A stretch of DNA of 64,000 bases, taken from assembly GCA_031472005.1 (NCBI GenBank), contig PZJY01000008.1, positions 2,356,001 to 2,420,000 of the forward strand, written 5' to 3'. A program made the translations under genes and the position numbers. The notes below the pieces were generated by a model. The model made no database searches and had not been told where the DNA came from. It was given only the letters and a program-made list of their open reading frames with translations. Shown piece after piece: positions 22,070 to 35,744 of this stretch; within the stretch, counting starts at the first letter, position 1; every line of letters starts with the position of its first letter. This stretch comes from Tetracladium setigerum (Eukaryota; Ascomycota; Leotiomycetes; Helotiales).

Positions 22070-25000
22070 TGCTGAAAAGGAAGGCCGCTGGGGAAATGCC
22101 AAGATGGAGTTGCTGAAAGTACAGGACAGAACAAGTACGGAGGTACAAATGCAGTACAGTGGCAAGAAGAAGAAGAGACGACGGATACAATGCAAAGTCT
22201 TTCCTAGCACCGATGAGAGTTTCTGCTAAAAACAGAGTTCGAGATGTCACCCTTTCTGAAGGAAAACTTAAGCAAGGTACCCCGAGGAAAGATGAGGTAC
22301 ATATGTAAACTCTCAATCGTCGGACCAAAGTAGGTACGGAGTGGCAAGTCCCCAGGGACTCCCTTCGAGACAGGATTGAAACATTTCTTTTTCCACAGAC
22401 CTGTGCTGAGCAAGAGATTTCCTGAAACCAGATCTCCGCCACTCAGCAGATCTGGATGAACATTTGGAAAGATTTTGGTGGTAATGAGGAGATGGAACCC
22501 TGAACCATCTCGGCTTTGGGCTCCAATTGTTGCCGTTGTAGAGACCACACGTGTTGGTAGGTCATGTACTCTCGTAACAGCTGCAGATGGACGCCATGGT
22601 ATTGAAGGGGGATTTCGCAATCAGAATTGGTGCTCAGACTGTTGTACCTCCGTACTGTACCCTCAGATCCTTTACTCCATGTGTGTGGTTGCGATGTCCT
22701 GGTCTGGGCTGAGATGGGCGCTTAAGCGAAGGCCAATTGCCGCTACCAGTTTCTCTCCAACAACCACTGCACGGGGTGCACGTTCACAAGTACCTTGTAC
22801 CCTGGCATCCTCAAGTATCAGGTCCCGAAGGTACGTTACTCAACCGAGTCTCGACCGAGTTGATCGATTCATAACTATTCATGGATTACTTGTATTGCTA
22901 AGGTTCTGGCAAATAGTCACATCGATGTCTCCGTTCACACCACGAATCAACCATCGAATTCCTCAATGTGTATCAAGCGAGACATTTCAGAGGAAATCAC
23001 CACCAAACCACACCTCGTGGGCACAAAGAAAGAGTAGAATGACTTTCGAAGGATGATAAATATACTTCCGGAAGTCAGTGCACTTTCCCCCCCACCATGG
23101 CGAAAAGAAGTCTCCGTCCATTGGCTTTGCTTCTGTTCAACCTTGCTGTAGATCAGACAATTCCTTGACATATTCTTGCCTTCCCGAATCTCAGACTTCG
23201 TTGTGTCACCATTTCGGAACGGGATTAAACGCTCTGAAAGAGCTCAAGTACTATCCCTCTCCAAGTCTGGATGTTGAATCATGAAATATATATGTTTGCT
23301 TCCGTATTCGAATTTTTGGGGGATTATTGAAACCAGGTCTAAGATTCCTGACTGAGCGGGGTGAGAATCTTTGTTGATCTCGATAATGAAAGATCACCCG
23401 ATTGACGAGAAGGAATATCATACTCAGCAATATCAGAATATCCCTGAACTTTGAAGATTTGCATCGCAAAGCGTTATCGAAGAAGGGATTACACAAAAAG
23501 ATTATTTGATCCCCACCCCCCAATGATCTGAACACCTGCAGCGCAGAGGAAAAAGCAAAAACCACACCACGTCAACCAAAAAAACCCGTTGACTGTACAC
23601 AGCCCACGAACCACTTCTTCGTCCGTGGCAAAACTCCCCTCCAAACTTCCAAACATCCACAACAATCCGGTCCTTTCACCACTGCACCAGTCACCAGTCA
23701 CCAATGCATATTCACTCAAAACATGGGGTGACGTCCAAGCGCGGAGATCCGATCAAAACTGCCTCACTGCACTGGAAAAAGCATGGACCCAAAATCGACT
23801 GAATTATACCTGCCCTGCCCTGCTCTCAGACAAGGACCGGGCTTTGGAAACTGTTCACAGTCTCGGATAAATCTCCGATATTTAACGGATTTTATATTGA
23901 GAATATTGTGTTGAAAGAAAAGCAAATATGTTTGGCAGGGTAGGGCAGACAGTTTGGTTGTCGAGGGGGTGGTTCAACGGTCGTTCCGCAGGAGTTGGGC
24001 GGTAGTAGCGCTGTCGGTTGCACAATGAGGGGTTTCCTTGCGATGGTGGTGGGGGTTGGTGGTCTTACCGCGAGGAACCCCTCCACCAAGAAAATCTTGA
24101 TAACTTGCTTTTTTCTTCGTCGAGTATTGATAATTTACATGTGGCATGAAGCATGAAAGCATGAAAGCATTCAAATTGTGATCGCCGTTCTTTTCGTCAG
24201 CTTCTCCTATGTACATGGTGGAAAACATACACTTTTCCCAACACTACTGCCGCGGAGTCGACTGCATTGTGCGTAGTCGGATACGTTCTTTTTCTCAGCT
24301 TCTTTGGCTCTATTTGGTGGCTTTAGTCTTGTATTATTCCCTTGACTATTGCGAGTTACTTATCTGTATGTCAGCTTTTTATTATCAAGAGGAAAAGTGC
24401 ATATTCTCAACCTGCTCGCCTTTCCTGTACGCACGAGACAGACTCATCAATAACTCCAGCTGCAATTCCGGCGCTGTTCTTCTCGATGGCATCTTTAGAT
24501 GATATCTCTTCCTGGAAAAAGATTTACTGGTGCTAATAACCTTCAATATACTAATGGTAGCCCTGGATTTCTGGTAAGATTGAGAAGATGTGATTTGGGA
24601 ATGCTGGTCTTGAAGGTAACACGGAAGCCATGGGTTAAGAGAAGCATAGAAACTGGGAGTTCTCCGAGCCGCGAGCCAAAAGAACGCTGATGATTTTACT
24701 TTAAAAATTAAAGCCAAATTTTAAAAGAACCTTCTTTCTTAGACTTGTGTTTCGTTTTAGTGTTCTGCAATCAAAATGTAAAAAGATCTCACACTTGCCG
24801 TCTCCCCTTGAACACAGAGTCCATATGCTCTATTTCGCCTTCTCGGTATTATATATCTTGAAGCATAACAATTTCGCAAATGACAAGAGCTTCATCCAAC
24901 TCCTATTTTAAAATTGATTTGAGTTTACTTCCTCATCTCCCAGTTCTGTTGTTACTAGTTAATTTCACTTTATATAAGTGTCTCCTTACCCGACGTAGCC

Positions 25001-28000
25001 TCGAGTTCAACTTTAGAGTGAGTTGGTGTCGACACTCCAATAAGTAATTCAATAGGTTCCTTCATGGAGTAGGACGGGTTGGCATGATAGAATATATTCC
25101 AGTGCTACTTTGTTTTGGGATTGAGCTGTACGAGGTTGTATGAGGAGGGGTTAGTCGCAAACGACGCGTCTTTTGCAAAAGCCAGAAAGAAGTCGATCGA
25201 GACTCAATGATCATTCAGTTTTTCTAGACTTTGCTTGAATACTCGAAGAGTGCTGTTCTGATGCCTGAAAGTAACAGGTCGGATGTTTTCAGATTCTCGC
25301 ATTGCTTTGTCAGTGGAGATATCCTCTGAATATAAAAAATGACACATCTAAAAACCAATTCAACGGTAAATATCAGTTCCTTGCCAGCCTTAGGTATTAC
25401 TTCCAACCACATACAAGTAAGCGAGTCCTTCATGCCCACCGTGGGCATCCAGATCAAGACCTCATCGCTGCCTCTACAATAACGCCTTTCAAATACTCGT
25501 CTTTCCAAACATTGACCTATACATGTACCTACTTTTTAAATTCAATTTAAAGCCGAGCCATCTACCCCACAGCACAGCGGCCTACCGTCTACAAGCATCT
25601 TCCGACAATGTGCAGGATAAGACTTGAATATCTTGCATATTCTGGGGTCAACTAGGGAATTACCTAAAGTACCGTTCCTTCCCACCCCTCGATCCTTCCC
25701 CATAATTTGCCTCTCTCTCAGCTCGTATATTATTCTCTGCCGTCCCAAGGGGCGGGGGTGAAGATCTCGAATTAATCATTGCCACTTCTATTTTGTTGTC
25801 AGGAAATTCGCAATTTAGGGATTTGCGGACGTAATAATGGGCGATTGCCTTGAGATACTTTTCATTCTTGTGTCAGGAGAAATCAACACAGCTGATCGCT
25901 TGAAGATCTTGGGAGTTGTGAAAACTTTTGTCGCAGAAGGAGAAACACTGTACTTCTTTTAGATCTGCACTTGGTGCTCTTTATTCTCTCCAATACAAGT
26001 AGTGTCCTGTCAATCGCGCTTCCACTTTTTCTTTGTTTTTGGTGTGCGGGGTGCAGTGGTGTGCAGCAGTTAACCTGTGGCAAAGTCAACCGCCGAGGAA
26101 GGACGTTGTAATATTAGAAGAAAATAACAACTCGGGACAGCTCGTAATCATCGTATTTGGAATAGTTCCAACATTTTCGGAAACCGAGAGCGCGGAGTTG
26201 CGCGCGAACTTGCGAGCTCATCCTCGTTAGTAATGATATTGATGGCATTAGTCTTGCCTTAGTTGAATTACTGCACAGTACCTACTGTGGAGAGTCCCCG
26301 CTTACTCTCATGTCGTGTTTGTTGGTAAAATTAAAGGTTACTCATTGCGGAGTTTTCAGACAACCTGGATGATGGATGATGGATCTTCCATGTTCACGTA
26401 CGCGAGGACTTACCGGTTATGTCTTGGCTCTCCCTGTATGAGGCTTCTTCTTTCTGACCACTTAGATCAACAATTCCTGGTTGGTCTTTTAGGTTACAAT
26501 CCTTCAGCTAGGCTTGATAAGTAAGGTACGAGCCTTGGTATCAAAACATTAGACCAAGGTGGTGCGGAATACCACCGCGTCGATCCTAAGATGCGCGTCT
26601 ATCACTGCTACAGTACACCTTCGGTAGTAGCCGATGCAAATATTGTCTTTAGCCTGCATCGATGAAAGAGCTTGATCTCCAGTTTTAAAGGTTCTGTCAT
26701 AGTCTCCTGCTCGAGTATGGGTGGACGCCGAAGACGGGAAATTCCGAGGCGAACTCGTATGACATCCACGGCCAAGCCGCTGACGACTCCACGGATGTTT
26801 TCACAGGTTTTGAAAACTTGAAAGAAACAAGAAAACAATTTCAGGTTTTGAACATTCTCCTGATACTATTGAGAATGATTGCAACCACCTACGTATCTAC
26901 CAGCAAGCCGCCAGATGTAGTCTGTTAGTGAGAATCATACAATTCGTTGGTAGAATTTAAGATGACTTCATATCAGTACCTTCCTGGACACTCTGCATAA
27001 CTGGCCGTTAGAGGAACGATGATAGACCGATAAAATCGGGACAGAGTGGAAGGACGTCGCCGCAATCCCCAAAAGGGATGCCTTTGCGGACGAGCCTGAA
27101 GGTTTCCAAGAGAATGGTTCCACCATGGCGGCGACTGATACTGTACAGATCCCGTTAAGTGGAAGAAAGACAAACCGCGCAACGTTACGCGAACCGAGGA
27201 GTTGATATGTCGCAAAACATCACGTTAGCGGTTTGTATCGGTGCAACTACTGTACACATTCCTTTTGTTTATGCTTTCAAGCAGGTGTGCTTCTTTAAAC
27301 TTCATAGCCATGAGGATTGCAGTATTCAGCAAAGTAAACTGGTTTGCTTGAATTCGAGGTGAGCACACGCACAGATCGAGATGTACCGAAGCTGTGGCGC
27401 CCCCATAAAAATATTAAGATTCGGCTCCAAGCCGTTGACGTTAGTTGGCGCCAAGCGGGCCCTCCTATTGGTATCCCATTGGTGTGAAGTAACTGAAATA
27501 AGGTCCTCCGAACCTCCGAGTCTTCTGGAAGGAGATTTCCATTGGATGACTCGCATCCCGTCCGTCGATCTTTGCTCACTCTGCTCTTGGCGGCCTGGGC
27601 ACACCCCCCTTCCCAGCCGACTTGCCGCCGAAAATATGACAAACAAGATCTTTTGGCCTCGGTATGAAAAGCTTTGTGGAACTCTTATTTGGACCGGCGT
27701 CTTGGCCTGCCAATGGACCTTCTCTTTCAGGCCAAAGATTGACATATGTTTTCATGGATGGCAATTGTACTGGATATCAAAATTGGTTCTGAGCTGCTGA
27801 CCCCGGCTGGTGAACTGATTCAAGTGTTTTTGCCTCCAAGACTATCCTACCACTCGTTGCTGGGAGTCCACGGCCTTTCGAAAAAGGAAACGATGTTGCA
27901 CCACGGGCAAAGCTGGTTCCATTCTTGCCTCTAGCACACCACTCCCCTTTAGGTAGGAGATAACACCAGGGAATAGGATGATAGTTTGACTGGTCCATGC

Positions 28001-28137
28001 ACAGATAAGGTGCAATGAGGGGCGAATTGAATGTGATATTGCCGATGAAACTCATATATATCAAGAGATGCCCATCTGCTCACAAACACTCTCGGTCTCT
28101 GCAACAAGTATTATTCACTTCGTTCTAAACCGCCATC
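22070..28137. other. 6-kb gene-poor spacer
   Basis: No conserved open frame was found between the Pth11-like gene and the PTR2 gene. The inverted-repeat motif appears twice as a 12-mer (GTACGGAGGTAC at 22135-22146, GTACCTCCGTAC at 22644-22655). The sequence is AT-leaning from about 24 kb onward with no recognisable transposon coding remnant. The last about 100 nt form the PTR2 5' region. Confidence 0.5.
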
Positions 28138-30386
28138 ATGAACGCTGGAACCGATATTGAGAATGTTGTCGTCAAGACTGAACATCCACAGTCCGCCCTG
28201 GCCCAAACCAAAGCAGATGTCTCTGAGAAACGAGACTCAGTTGGCTACAACTCGGCGACAGAGCTCGGCTCAGAGGGCGATTTCATAACTCCCACCGAGG
28301 AGGAGATGCACACACTTCGACGTGTTTCGGGCAAGATTCCATGGGCAGCGTACACCGTTGCTTTTGTAGAACTCTGCGAACGATTCTCCTACTATGGAAC
28401 CACGGCGGTATTCGTCAACTTTATTCAGCAAGATTTACCTCCCGGATCAAATACGTAGGTCAACCACTCATGTCCGGCACGTGATTCAAGCAGTCGCGCT
28501 GTCCAGGACACACCCTTCAAATATTCTATCAATTTAGTACCATACTAACTTGCATTTTCTACAGTGGTGCTGGTAAAGATGAATTCCAATCTGGTGCTCT
28601 CGGAATGGGCCAACGTGCCTCAACCGGTCTTACAACATTGTAAGTAATTTCTGGAATCACACTCGCCAACACTTGGCTAACTTGAACACAGTAATACTTT
28701 CTGGGCTTACATGATGCCACTACTTGGTGCCTACTTGGCAGATACTTACTGGGGTCGTTTCAAGACGATTCAAATCTCTTGTTTCGTCTCAATTCTCGGT
28801 CACATCATTCTGGTTATCTCGGCTATCCCACCCGTCATTGTTCACCCCAACGGCGCCATCGCCTGTTTCTCGATCGGTATTGTCATTATGGGTCTAGGAG
28901 TCGGTGGATTCAAGTCCAACATTTCGCCACTGATCGCAGAGCAATGTACCGAGACGACTATGACGGTGCGCACCTTACCATCCGGAGAACGAGTTATCAT
29001 GGATCCAGCCGTCACAGTGTCGAGAGTTTATCTCTACTTCTACATGATGGTCAACATCGGATCTTTGCTCGGATCGATATCCATGGTTTTTGCTGAGAAA
29101 TACGTCGGCTTCTACCTTGCCTATTTGCTGCCCACGTTCATGTTGTGCTTGTGCCCAACTATCATCTTTGCTTGCAGAAACAAGTACAAGTTGTACCCTC
29201 CTACTGGATCACCATATGGCAAAGCCTTCGGTATCTGGAACATGGCAATCAAGAACAGATTTTCGTGGAATCCATTCACTTTCCGCAGAAATGTTAAGAG
29301 GGAGGGTTTCTGGTCTGATGTTTATCCTTCCAAAATCTCCAACAAGCCAGCTTGGATGGATTTCGATGACCACTGGGTAAGTTTGGACTCTTCGATATAT
29401 TTTGGAGTGGAGTCACGAGCACTTCTCTCGAGATGTATCTCCAATTGATAATTCAGAAAGCTAACATTTCCTCAAGGTTGATGAAATTGCAAGAGGTCTC
29501 TCTGCGTGCAAGGTTTTCCTTTGGTACCCTCTCTACTGTGAGTAAATCCGGTACACTCTTAGTCGAACAATAACTAATCACATTTCCAGGGCTCGCCTAC
29601 GGACAAATGACCAACAATTTGACTTCCCAAGCTGCGACCATGAGACTCGGAGGTGTTCCCAACGACATCATCACCAACTTGAACCCAATCACGATCATCA
29701 TCTTCATCCCATTCATGGATTTCCTCGTCTACCCAACCCTTAGAAAGATGAACATTTCCTTCTCGCCAATCAAGCGTATCACCTGTGGTTTCGCCCTTGC
29801 TTCCATGGCCATGATCTCCGCGACCGTTACCCAGTACTACATCTACAAGATGTCTCCTTGTGGCAAATCCGCAAACAGCTGCGAGGACGCCGAGGGCCAC
29901 ACCCTTTACGCCGACATCTCCGTCTGGATCCAAATCGTTCCGTACGGCCTCATCGGATTCTCCGAGATCATGGCCTCCATCACCTCGCTCGAATACGCCT
30001 ACACCAAGGCACCAGCCAACATGAAATCCACCGTTCAAGCCATCTGCTTATTCATGAACGCTTTCTCATCCGCTATCTCCCAAGCATTGGTTGCGCTCGC
30101 TGAAGATCCTCTCTTGGAATGGAATTACGGGGTTGTTGCTGTTTTGGCTGCCGCTGGTGGTGTGCTCTTCTGGCTTGATAATAAGAGCTTGGATAAGAGA
30201 GAAGATGAGCTTAATCTTCTTCCTGCTTCGCAGCATCCTGGAAGAGGTGGTGTTATCACTGATGAGGAGCAGATGGCGCCTTCTCATGCTTTGCCAAAGG
30301 CGGTGTTGGATGAGAAGATTGCGAATGAGCATGAGCATACTGCACATAGGAGATCTAGTTCTGTGGCTGCAGGCGAGAAGATCTGA
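28138..30386 (+). CDS. PTR2: Proton-coupled oligopeptide transporter (POT/PTR2 family)
   Basis: The protein imports di- and tripeptides with protons across the plasma membrane. Five exons: 28138-28454, 28565-28639, 28692-29376, 29477-29537 and 29590-30386; introns are 110, 52, 100 and 52 nt. The joined frame is intact at 644 residues. The first about 75 residues are a polar cytosolic tail. The POT signature follows: ELCERFSYYG on helix 1 (ExxERFxYYG), the GADT-like AYLADTYWGRF loop, GLGVGGFKSN, and the second PTR2 block FYMMVNIGSL. After the central cytosolic loop (FTFRRNVKREGFW) come WLAYGQMTNNLTSQA, NPITIIIFIPFMDFLVYP, and GFSEIMASITSLEYAYTKAP (typical of helix 10). The C-terminal 70 residues are polar. 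This gene has no frame break, in contrast to several neighbours. Confidence 0.95.
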
Positions 30387-31569
30387 GGGGAAAAGTGTAT
30401 GATAAAGCGTTGACGAAAGTTGTCCAAGGATAATGTGATGAAAGAGATGATTTTTCTAGGACTCTTTGAGATGATACCATAATGCCTTTGATAGCATTAA
30501 AATGAAAATATCTATTCTCTTTAATGATTTACTCTTTTGTGTTTCTGAGATGAAGCAAGTTGTATTGTGACTTAACAGTCTCTCACTCCGGGCCAAATAC
30601 TGCCGAAAAAGTCGGAAATCCTAAGAGCTTCCATGACAATGTGATTGTAAATTCAGCCGATAGAAGAGAGCAAACATTTGAGAATGATTCCTTGCAAATC
30701 TCCGTCTGAAATCTTAGCCATACTTTCCACGAAGTGCACTTCAACCGATTGGTTTTGTACCAATCGGGCTTAGTTCTAGACGTCTCCCTTCCCTCCTGGT
30801 GACGCTCCGAGGGCCACAGTCGTGGAGGCAGAGGAATGAAATACTTTCCATTTGAAAAAGGCGTGTTTGGAAACACGAATAGAGGGCTGTCAAGAGTATG
30901 TGTTGTGGGATGTGCGGATAATTTGGAATGAGCGAGTTTGTGCAGAGATGTTTGAAGATGTGTCGAGGATTTCGGTCGCTAAAGGTGATATTTGAGGGTT
31001 TGCTTTTTGCTCTTATCCTCCAACAAGCCGCTGACCAGTTGAGGAAGCATAGATGGGCTTGAAAGATACCGTCGAATCGAGAGGCTTTCGCAAGAGGCAG
31101 TCCCTATAGTGCCTGTCTTACCAAAAACTCTCCCTCGAGAGACACTAAGTTTTCTCCCATTTTTCTGCTTGTATGCCACTATGCTGCCTCCGCAGATTTC
31201 TAGTCTCTTCAGAAGTGCTGCAGGAACAGTTGTGGGAAATAAAAATCCTTTTGTTCCCATAGAGAGATACAAGAAGACTTATATCTCGCTTGATGATATT
31301 AGGGCAAAACTTTACTTACGTTGAAGGACCTCGAGCTGTTTCTGCTGCTTGGCGAGGCGTGCATATGCCATTGGAAATCTTCGAACGACTGTCTGGTGGC
31401 CCAGCGAGCTGGTTGCTGAAGGTTGACCTGTGCCTAATTATGCAGCTGTACGTACAGTGATATATTCACTCGTAACATTTATGATACTAACACAATTCCC
31501 AACAACTAGAAATTAGCTGCAGCAATCCACTGACGACGAACCTTTGCGTAGTGTTAAAGTTCGGCTGAG

Positions 31570-31815
31570 GACTGGAGCCGAGATGATTGAGGAGGTGATG
31601 ACACAATCGGACACGATAGTCTTGAACTCGGGATGAAAATACCAGGGATCAGAGTACTGGGATAAGAGAGCTTTGACGACAGGACTTTGCATGACAGGAA
31701 GGACTTTGGATGAAAGGGGCGTTGAACGAAAGGGCTTCGAATGAGAGGAATTTGGATGACGCGAATTTGGATGACAAGATCTGGGATAGAAAAATTTGGG
31801 ATGAAAGGGCGTGAG
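31570..31815. repeat. Degenerate tandem repeat, unit near TTTGGATGA
   Basis: Imperfect 10-16 nt units built around TTTGGATGA or GGGATGAAAG recur roughly a dozen times. A short minus-strand frame crossing them reads as Ile/Pro/Ser-rich repeats, which I treat as a by-product. Confidence 0.55.
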
Positions 31816-33947
31816 ATAGGAGGAGAAGAGTTAAGAAAGGCCGAGAGACTTCGGGGATTCCAAGGACGAATTGAATGAGTGATAGATATCATGATAAGGA
31901 ATTTGAGGCGGCTCGAGAGAAAAGATGTGCAAGGAAACTTGCCACCACTTGATCTGCAAGTCTGCAGATTGCAACATCAGATAAGAGGATTTGGAATTCA
32001 ATCTTTGATATTGAGATGAGAGAAGGGAGGTACCAGACAACAACGGGCTGTCAGGCGAGAAGATTCCAGACGTACCCAGGCACTATCACCTACTTCGGCT
32101 CCTACATTACCTCGGTCTTAACGAATACCGTTAATGATCATTCAAACTAGTGTAGTTAAGATAATCGACACGAATAAACTTGGGTGGTGGGGGGCATTTG
32201 CATCATGGTTGAGAAAGTGAGGGCGTCACTACCCCTTTACCGCCTCTTTTTTCGGCTCTACTGGGTGAACTACCGGTCCTTCTCTGCGAGTGCTTCCGAG
32301 CGTGATTTTACACCTATTTCGTTTGTGGGCAGCTGTAATGGGAGTCTTTGGGAGGCTGTTTTCGCTAAAAATTTCAACCTTGGAAATAAGCTTGCAGTTA
32401 GATTTCAGACCTCCAAAGTCCTGCCGCATATTCCACGAGGAGTCCAGATCTGAGTTAAGAGTCAGAATGGATGGAATAGTGTCTACCCAATCTCAAGCCC
32501 ATAAATCTAAAAAGAGGGCTAGAAAGATATCCTCAGCGCGAAGAGGTGCGAGCCTGTGAGGAGAGAACTCCCTCGCCCCTTCCTTCTCTCCTTGACGAAT
32601 ATTGCATCCAGCAGTTATTTTAACGTGAAAAGCGCGAAAACTAGAGATTGCCGTGTTCGCCAATACTCCTGCTGCAGCATCAGGTGGAATGCTAGATTGG
32701 TGATTTTGTTTTCCCTTCAACTGCCAATTGTCAACAGACACGGCAGAGGGCGTCAGCAAATTTATGGGCCCAATAATGCCATCACACCAAGCTGATGGGC
32801 TTTCAGTCTTGAGCTGTACACAAAGCCCTACGCGGGCCCTGGCATACAGTAACAGTAACACCGCAGCTGCCATGGCTTGTACACTGACTAAAGTTTGGCT
32901 GGATCTGTCGTTATCAATAATGCCAGCATACTTTTTGACTTTTGCCGAGAATTGGAAAGCATTGATGATCCTGTACCAAGGTGCATCAAGAACAAACTCT
33001 AGAATCCTTCTCACCAGAAAGAAGTTTCAAGTCTGAGCCCAAGAAGCCCCGAGAACCAAGCGATCTAACCGAGAGCGTCAACGTTCTGAGCTTTTTATCA
33101 TACGATGCTTACACCGTTCCACAAACTAGCTCATAGTTTGGCGGCCCGTCTGCTGAAGAAAGGAAAGCACGGCGTGGCATCTGTCGGACCGCCTCAACGT
33201 CACATTGTATCTCTCACCCCAGCCAATAACCCATCAGAGCAGTTTCACATATTGGCATTTCGCCTTAGTTGCATAATTATTTACGTTGCTTGCCCAATCT
33301 CAGGTGCTCGTGAAGAAAAAAATCAATCGCCAAAAAACCAATCGACAGCCAAAACTACTCCATCCATCACTCATACATGTGGGAATCAAATCAAATTGCG
33401 CGAGCAAATTAAGAAACAATCTAAACGCTCTCTTTTTCCCATCCCAGCAAATTTAAAATCATGAGAACAAATCAGAGAGGATTGAAGGATTTTAGGGCCA
33501 TCTTAACAAAGGGTATAGTACTGTACACTCCATATCTGCCTGAATACGCAGCCACGTTCTTCATCATCGATGCAAACAAATCAACAAATTTCCTTTTAAG
33601 AAAAACATTCTACCAATCGTTGTCCATCAAACAGGTAAACAAATCAAAGCAGGTAAAAGAGAAAAAAAGAAATCTATCCACCGCAAAGAAACGAAACGTG
33701 CAAACAGAACAATAGTCAAACCACCCGAGGCAGCGGAACTAAAGAATCAGCGGGAAAGAACCGGACCATGCAACAACCCAGATCTCTCTGAGACAGGCCC
33801 AAACACCAGTGACGCGGCAAGGAATTGACAGATTTTACTGCAAGACCGAGAGTTTCGGGTGAGCCAAAGAGATTGAGGAGTTGTAAGGGCAGTGTTGAAA
33901 TGAAAAAGCGAATAACAAAGTTCATCAATCGTAAAGGGTCGTTTGTT

Positions 33948-33965
33948 GTGTGTGTGTGTGTGTGT
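33948..33965. repeat. (TG)9 microsatellite
   Basis: Uninterrupted TG dinucleotides lie in intergenic sequence. Confidence 0.9.
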
Positions 33966-34867
33966 AATCGATCCGAGGAAAGCCGAAAATAGATTGAAGG
34001 AAGATTTCTACAACCATTCAACCGGAAAATCTGCGTCATCTCCCATTTGGGTGTAATGGCATCAAGGTAGGGTTCAGGGCTGCAAAAAAAAAGAGAAGTG
34101 TCGGAAATGTGGTGTTGTGAAATTTGTTTGACAGAAATGCCGCCGGTTGAAGTTCATGTCGCTTTCCTTCCTACTATCGGGCCATTTTCCAGACAGATCG
34201 CACATGGATGCGAGATGTGACGGTGATGCAGCTCAAACGCAGGCAAGCCTGGCCACATTATGCAGACCCAGACACAAGCAGTCTCCCAGGGGAATTATCA
34301 AATCCAGTCATGACTTGGTGGGTTGTGAGGGAGAGATTGTCCGTCATGACGAGAAGAAGACGTGAAGGCTAGCTGGCCAGCATGAGCAGGACTAGAAAAG
34401 TATCTGCAGGCGAAAAAAGGCAACACGGGAAGCCGTTGGCAAAGTATCTCCTATGTTCTGTTGGTCTGCATGTGTTAGCTTGTGTTCCTTCTTGGATTTT
34501 CTTCAGATTGTCTCCTCGGCTCGGCCGTCCAACATCCTGCTCATGCAAATTGGCTTGATCGACCAAGAAGCCTCAAGCTCGGATTTTTCGCTCTCAAGCA
34601 CGCGTTCAGAGTTCCCTAGCTTGATTCCATATGATGGCGTTTGATATAATCATATAAACGTCACCATATAGATCGAGCCGGGCATGCGGGCTGGGATATT
34701 GATGGCCATACAGGCAGAAACAGAAAACAGAACCGGTACGTACCGACAAAAGATGCAGAAAGAAAACGACCCGGCACGAAAAGATGGCGGAAATCTCCAA
34801 ATAATCAAACCCAAACTCCATACACCCACCACCACCTCCTCCCAACGCCCCCCACCCCAAATCAAAA

Positions 34868-35032
34868 TTAGGCTTTGTTGGTGCAAGGTCTGCAAGTCTT
34901 CAACTTGCAGTACTTGCACTCAAAGATGTACCAATGAGGTCCTGTATGGCACATGGAGCAGACCCATTGAATCAAAGTTGACTCAGACTTCAGGAGAGTG
35001 AAGGAGTGGTTGCAATAACCTGGAATCGCCAT
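34868..35032 (-). CDS. 54-residue protein with three CxxC pairs (putative zinc-binding)
   Basis: A single-exon frame of 54 codons starts at the ATG at 35032 and ends in TAA. It has C7 and H9, then C25-x2-C28, C39-x2-C42 and C47-x2-C50, separated by GPHWYIFECKYC and KLKTCRPC. Spaced CxxC pairs suggest a small zinc ribbon or double zinc knuckle. There is no signal peptide or membrane segment. The same frame stays open about 500 nt upstream, but that part is Ser/Phe-rich, lacks cysteine pairs and reads like a leader, so I use the ATG next to the conserved-looking part. The sequence resembles small conserved hypothetical proteins of filamentous ascomycetes in my memory; no function is known to me. 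Confidence 0.6.
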   Translation of the reverse strand: MAIPGYCNHSFTLLKSESTLIQWVCSMCHTGPHWYIFECKYCKLKTCRPCTNKA

Positions 35033-35725
35033 TTTGTCTGTCTTGAGGTCAACTTGACTGTTCTTTGGAGAGAAATGGGACTGGCAGTTGGTTAGCTCGA
35101 TCTGTGATGAGTTGGAGAAAGGAGAAGACGAAGAAAGAGGAACCGAAAAACAGAGATATTTCAAGCAGAAAAGGAACAAAAAAACAAACCTGGAAGTAGC
35201 AAGTTTGCTGGAGAGCAAGCAGTTTGGAAGAGCAAAGAGTGGTGTTTGAAGATGTTTGTTGTCAGGGAAGAGCCAAGATGCGAATGTTGTGACCGAGAAG
35301 ATCGGAGGAGACTTTGAAAGATCGAAGTGGTCGAGAGTAAAGGAGCCGAGTGAATAGTGAAGTGTCGAATTCGTGAGAGAATGTGAACCGGACAATGATG
35401 AACGTGATTTTTGCAAACTGGCGTGATTCGTAAAGGTGAAGACGTCGGAGTAAATGAACTTGATGTTGATTTGTGATTGTTTTCTGTGAAGTGGGATGGG
35501 AACTCCAGCTCTTTTTATATCAATGTCCAAAAAGTTTGCTGGCAAAAATTTCTAATCTGAACACTGAATTTGATCTGATGTTCGCTCTTCGTTCTCAGCG
35601 AAACTCGATCCTCGATGTGATATAATGATGCCGTTAAGATAATTGGCAAATTATCACGGAGAGACGTCGGAAGCAGGGTGGTGGAGGATGACTTTGCCGT
35701 TCTGGGTATTGAAGGTGGAAGGAAG

Positions 35726-35744
35726 GATGATGATGATGATGATG
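35726..35744. repeat. (GAT)6 microsatellite
   Basis: Uninterrupted GAT trinucleotides lie in intergenic sequence. Confidence 0.85.

Larger units (their letters stand above)
30387..34867. other. 4.5-kb gene-poor spacer
   Basis: No gene is recognised. The stretch holds the degenerate repeat at 31570-31815 and a TG microsatellite at 33948-33965. Several 80-170 codon frames exist, but none shows a domain, a signal peptide or a credible splice partner. Confidence 0.5.

Noticed and set aside
22475..23056. 193-codon plus-strand frame
   Set aside because: Composition is Arg/Ser/Thr-rich without motifs, there is no credible ATG context, and it lies in gene-poor sequence.
32493..33014. 173-codon minus-strand frame
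   Set aside because: No domain, and a competing open frame on the plus strand over the same bases suggests chance openness.
33105..33715. Two adjacent plus-strand ATG frames of 119 and 84 codons
   Set aside because: They are Lys/Ser/Asn-rich in AT-rich DNA, without motif or intron signals that would join them.
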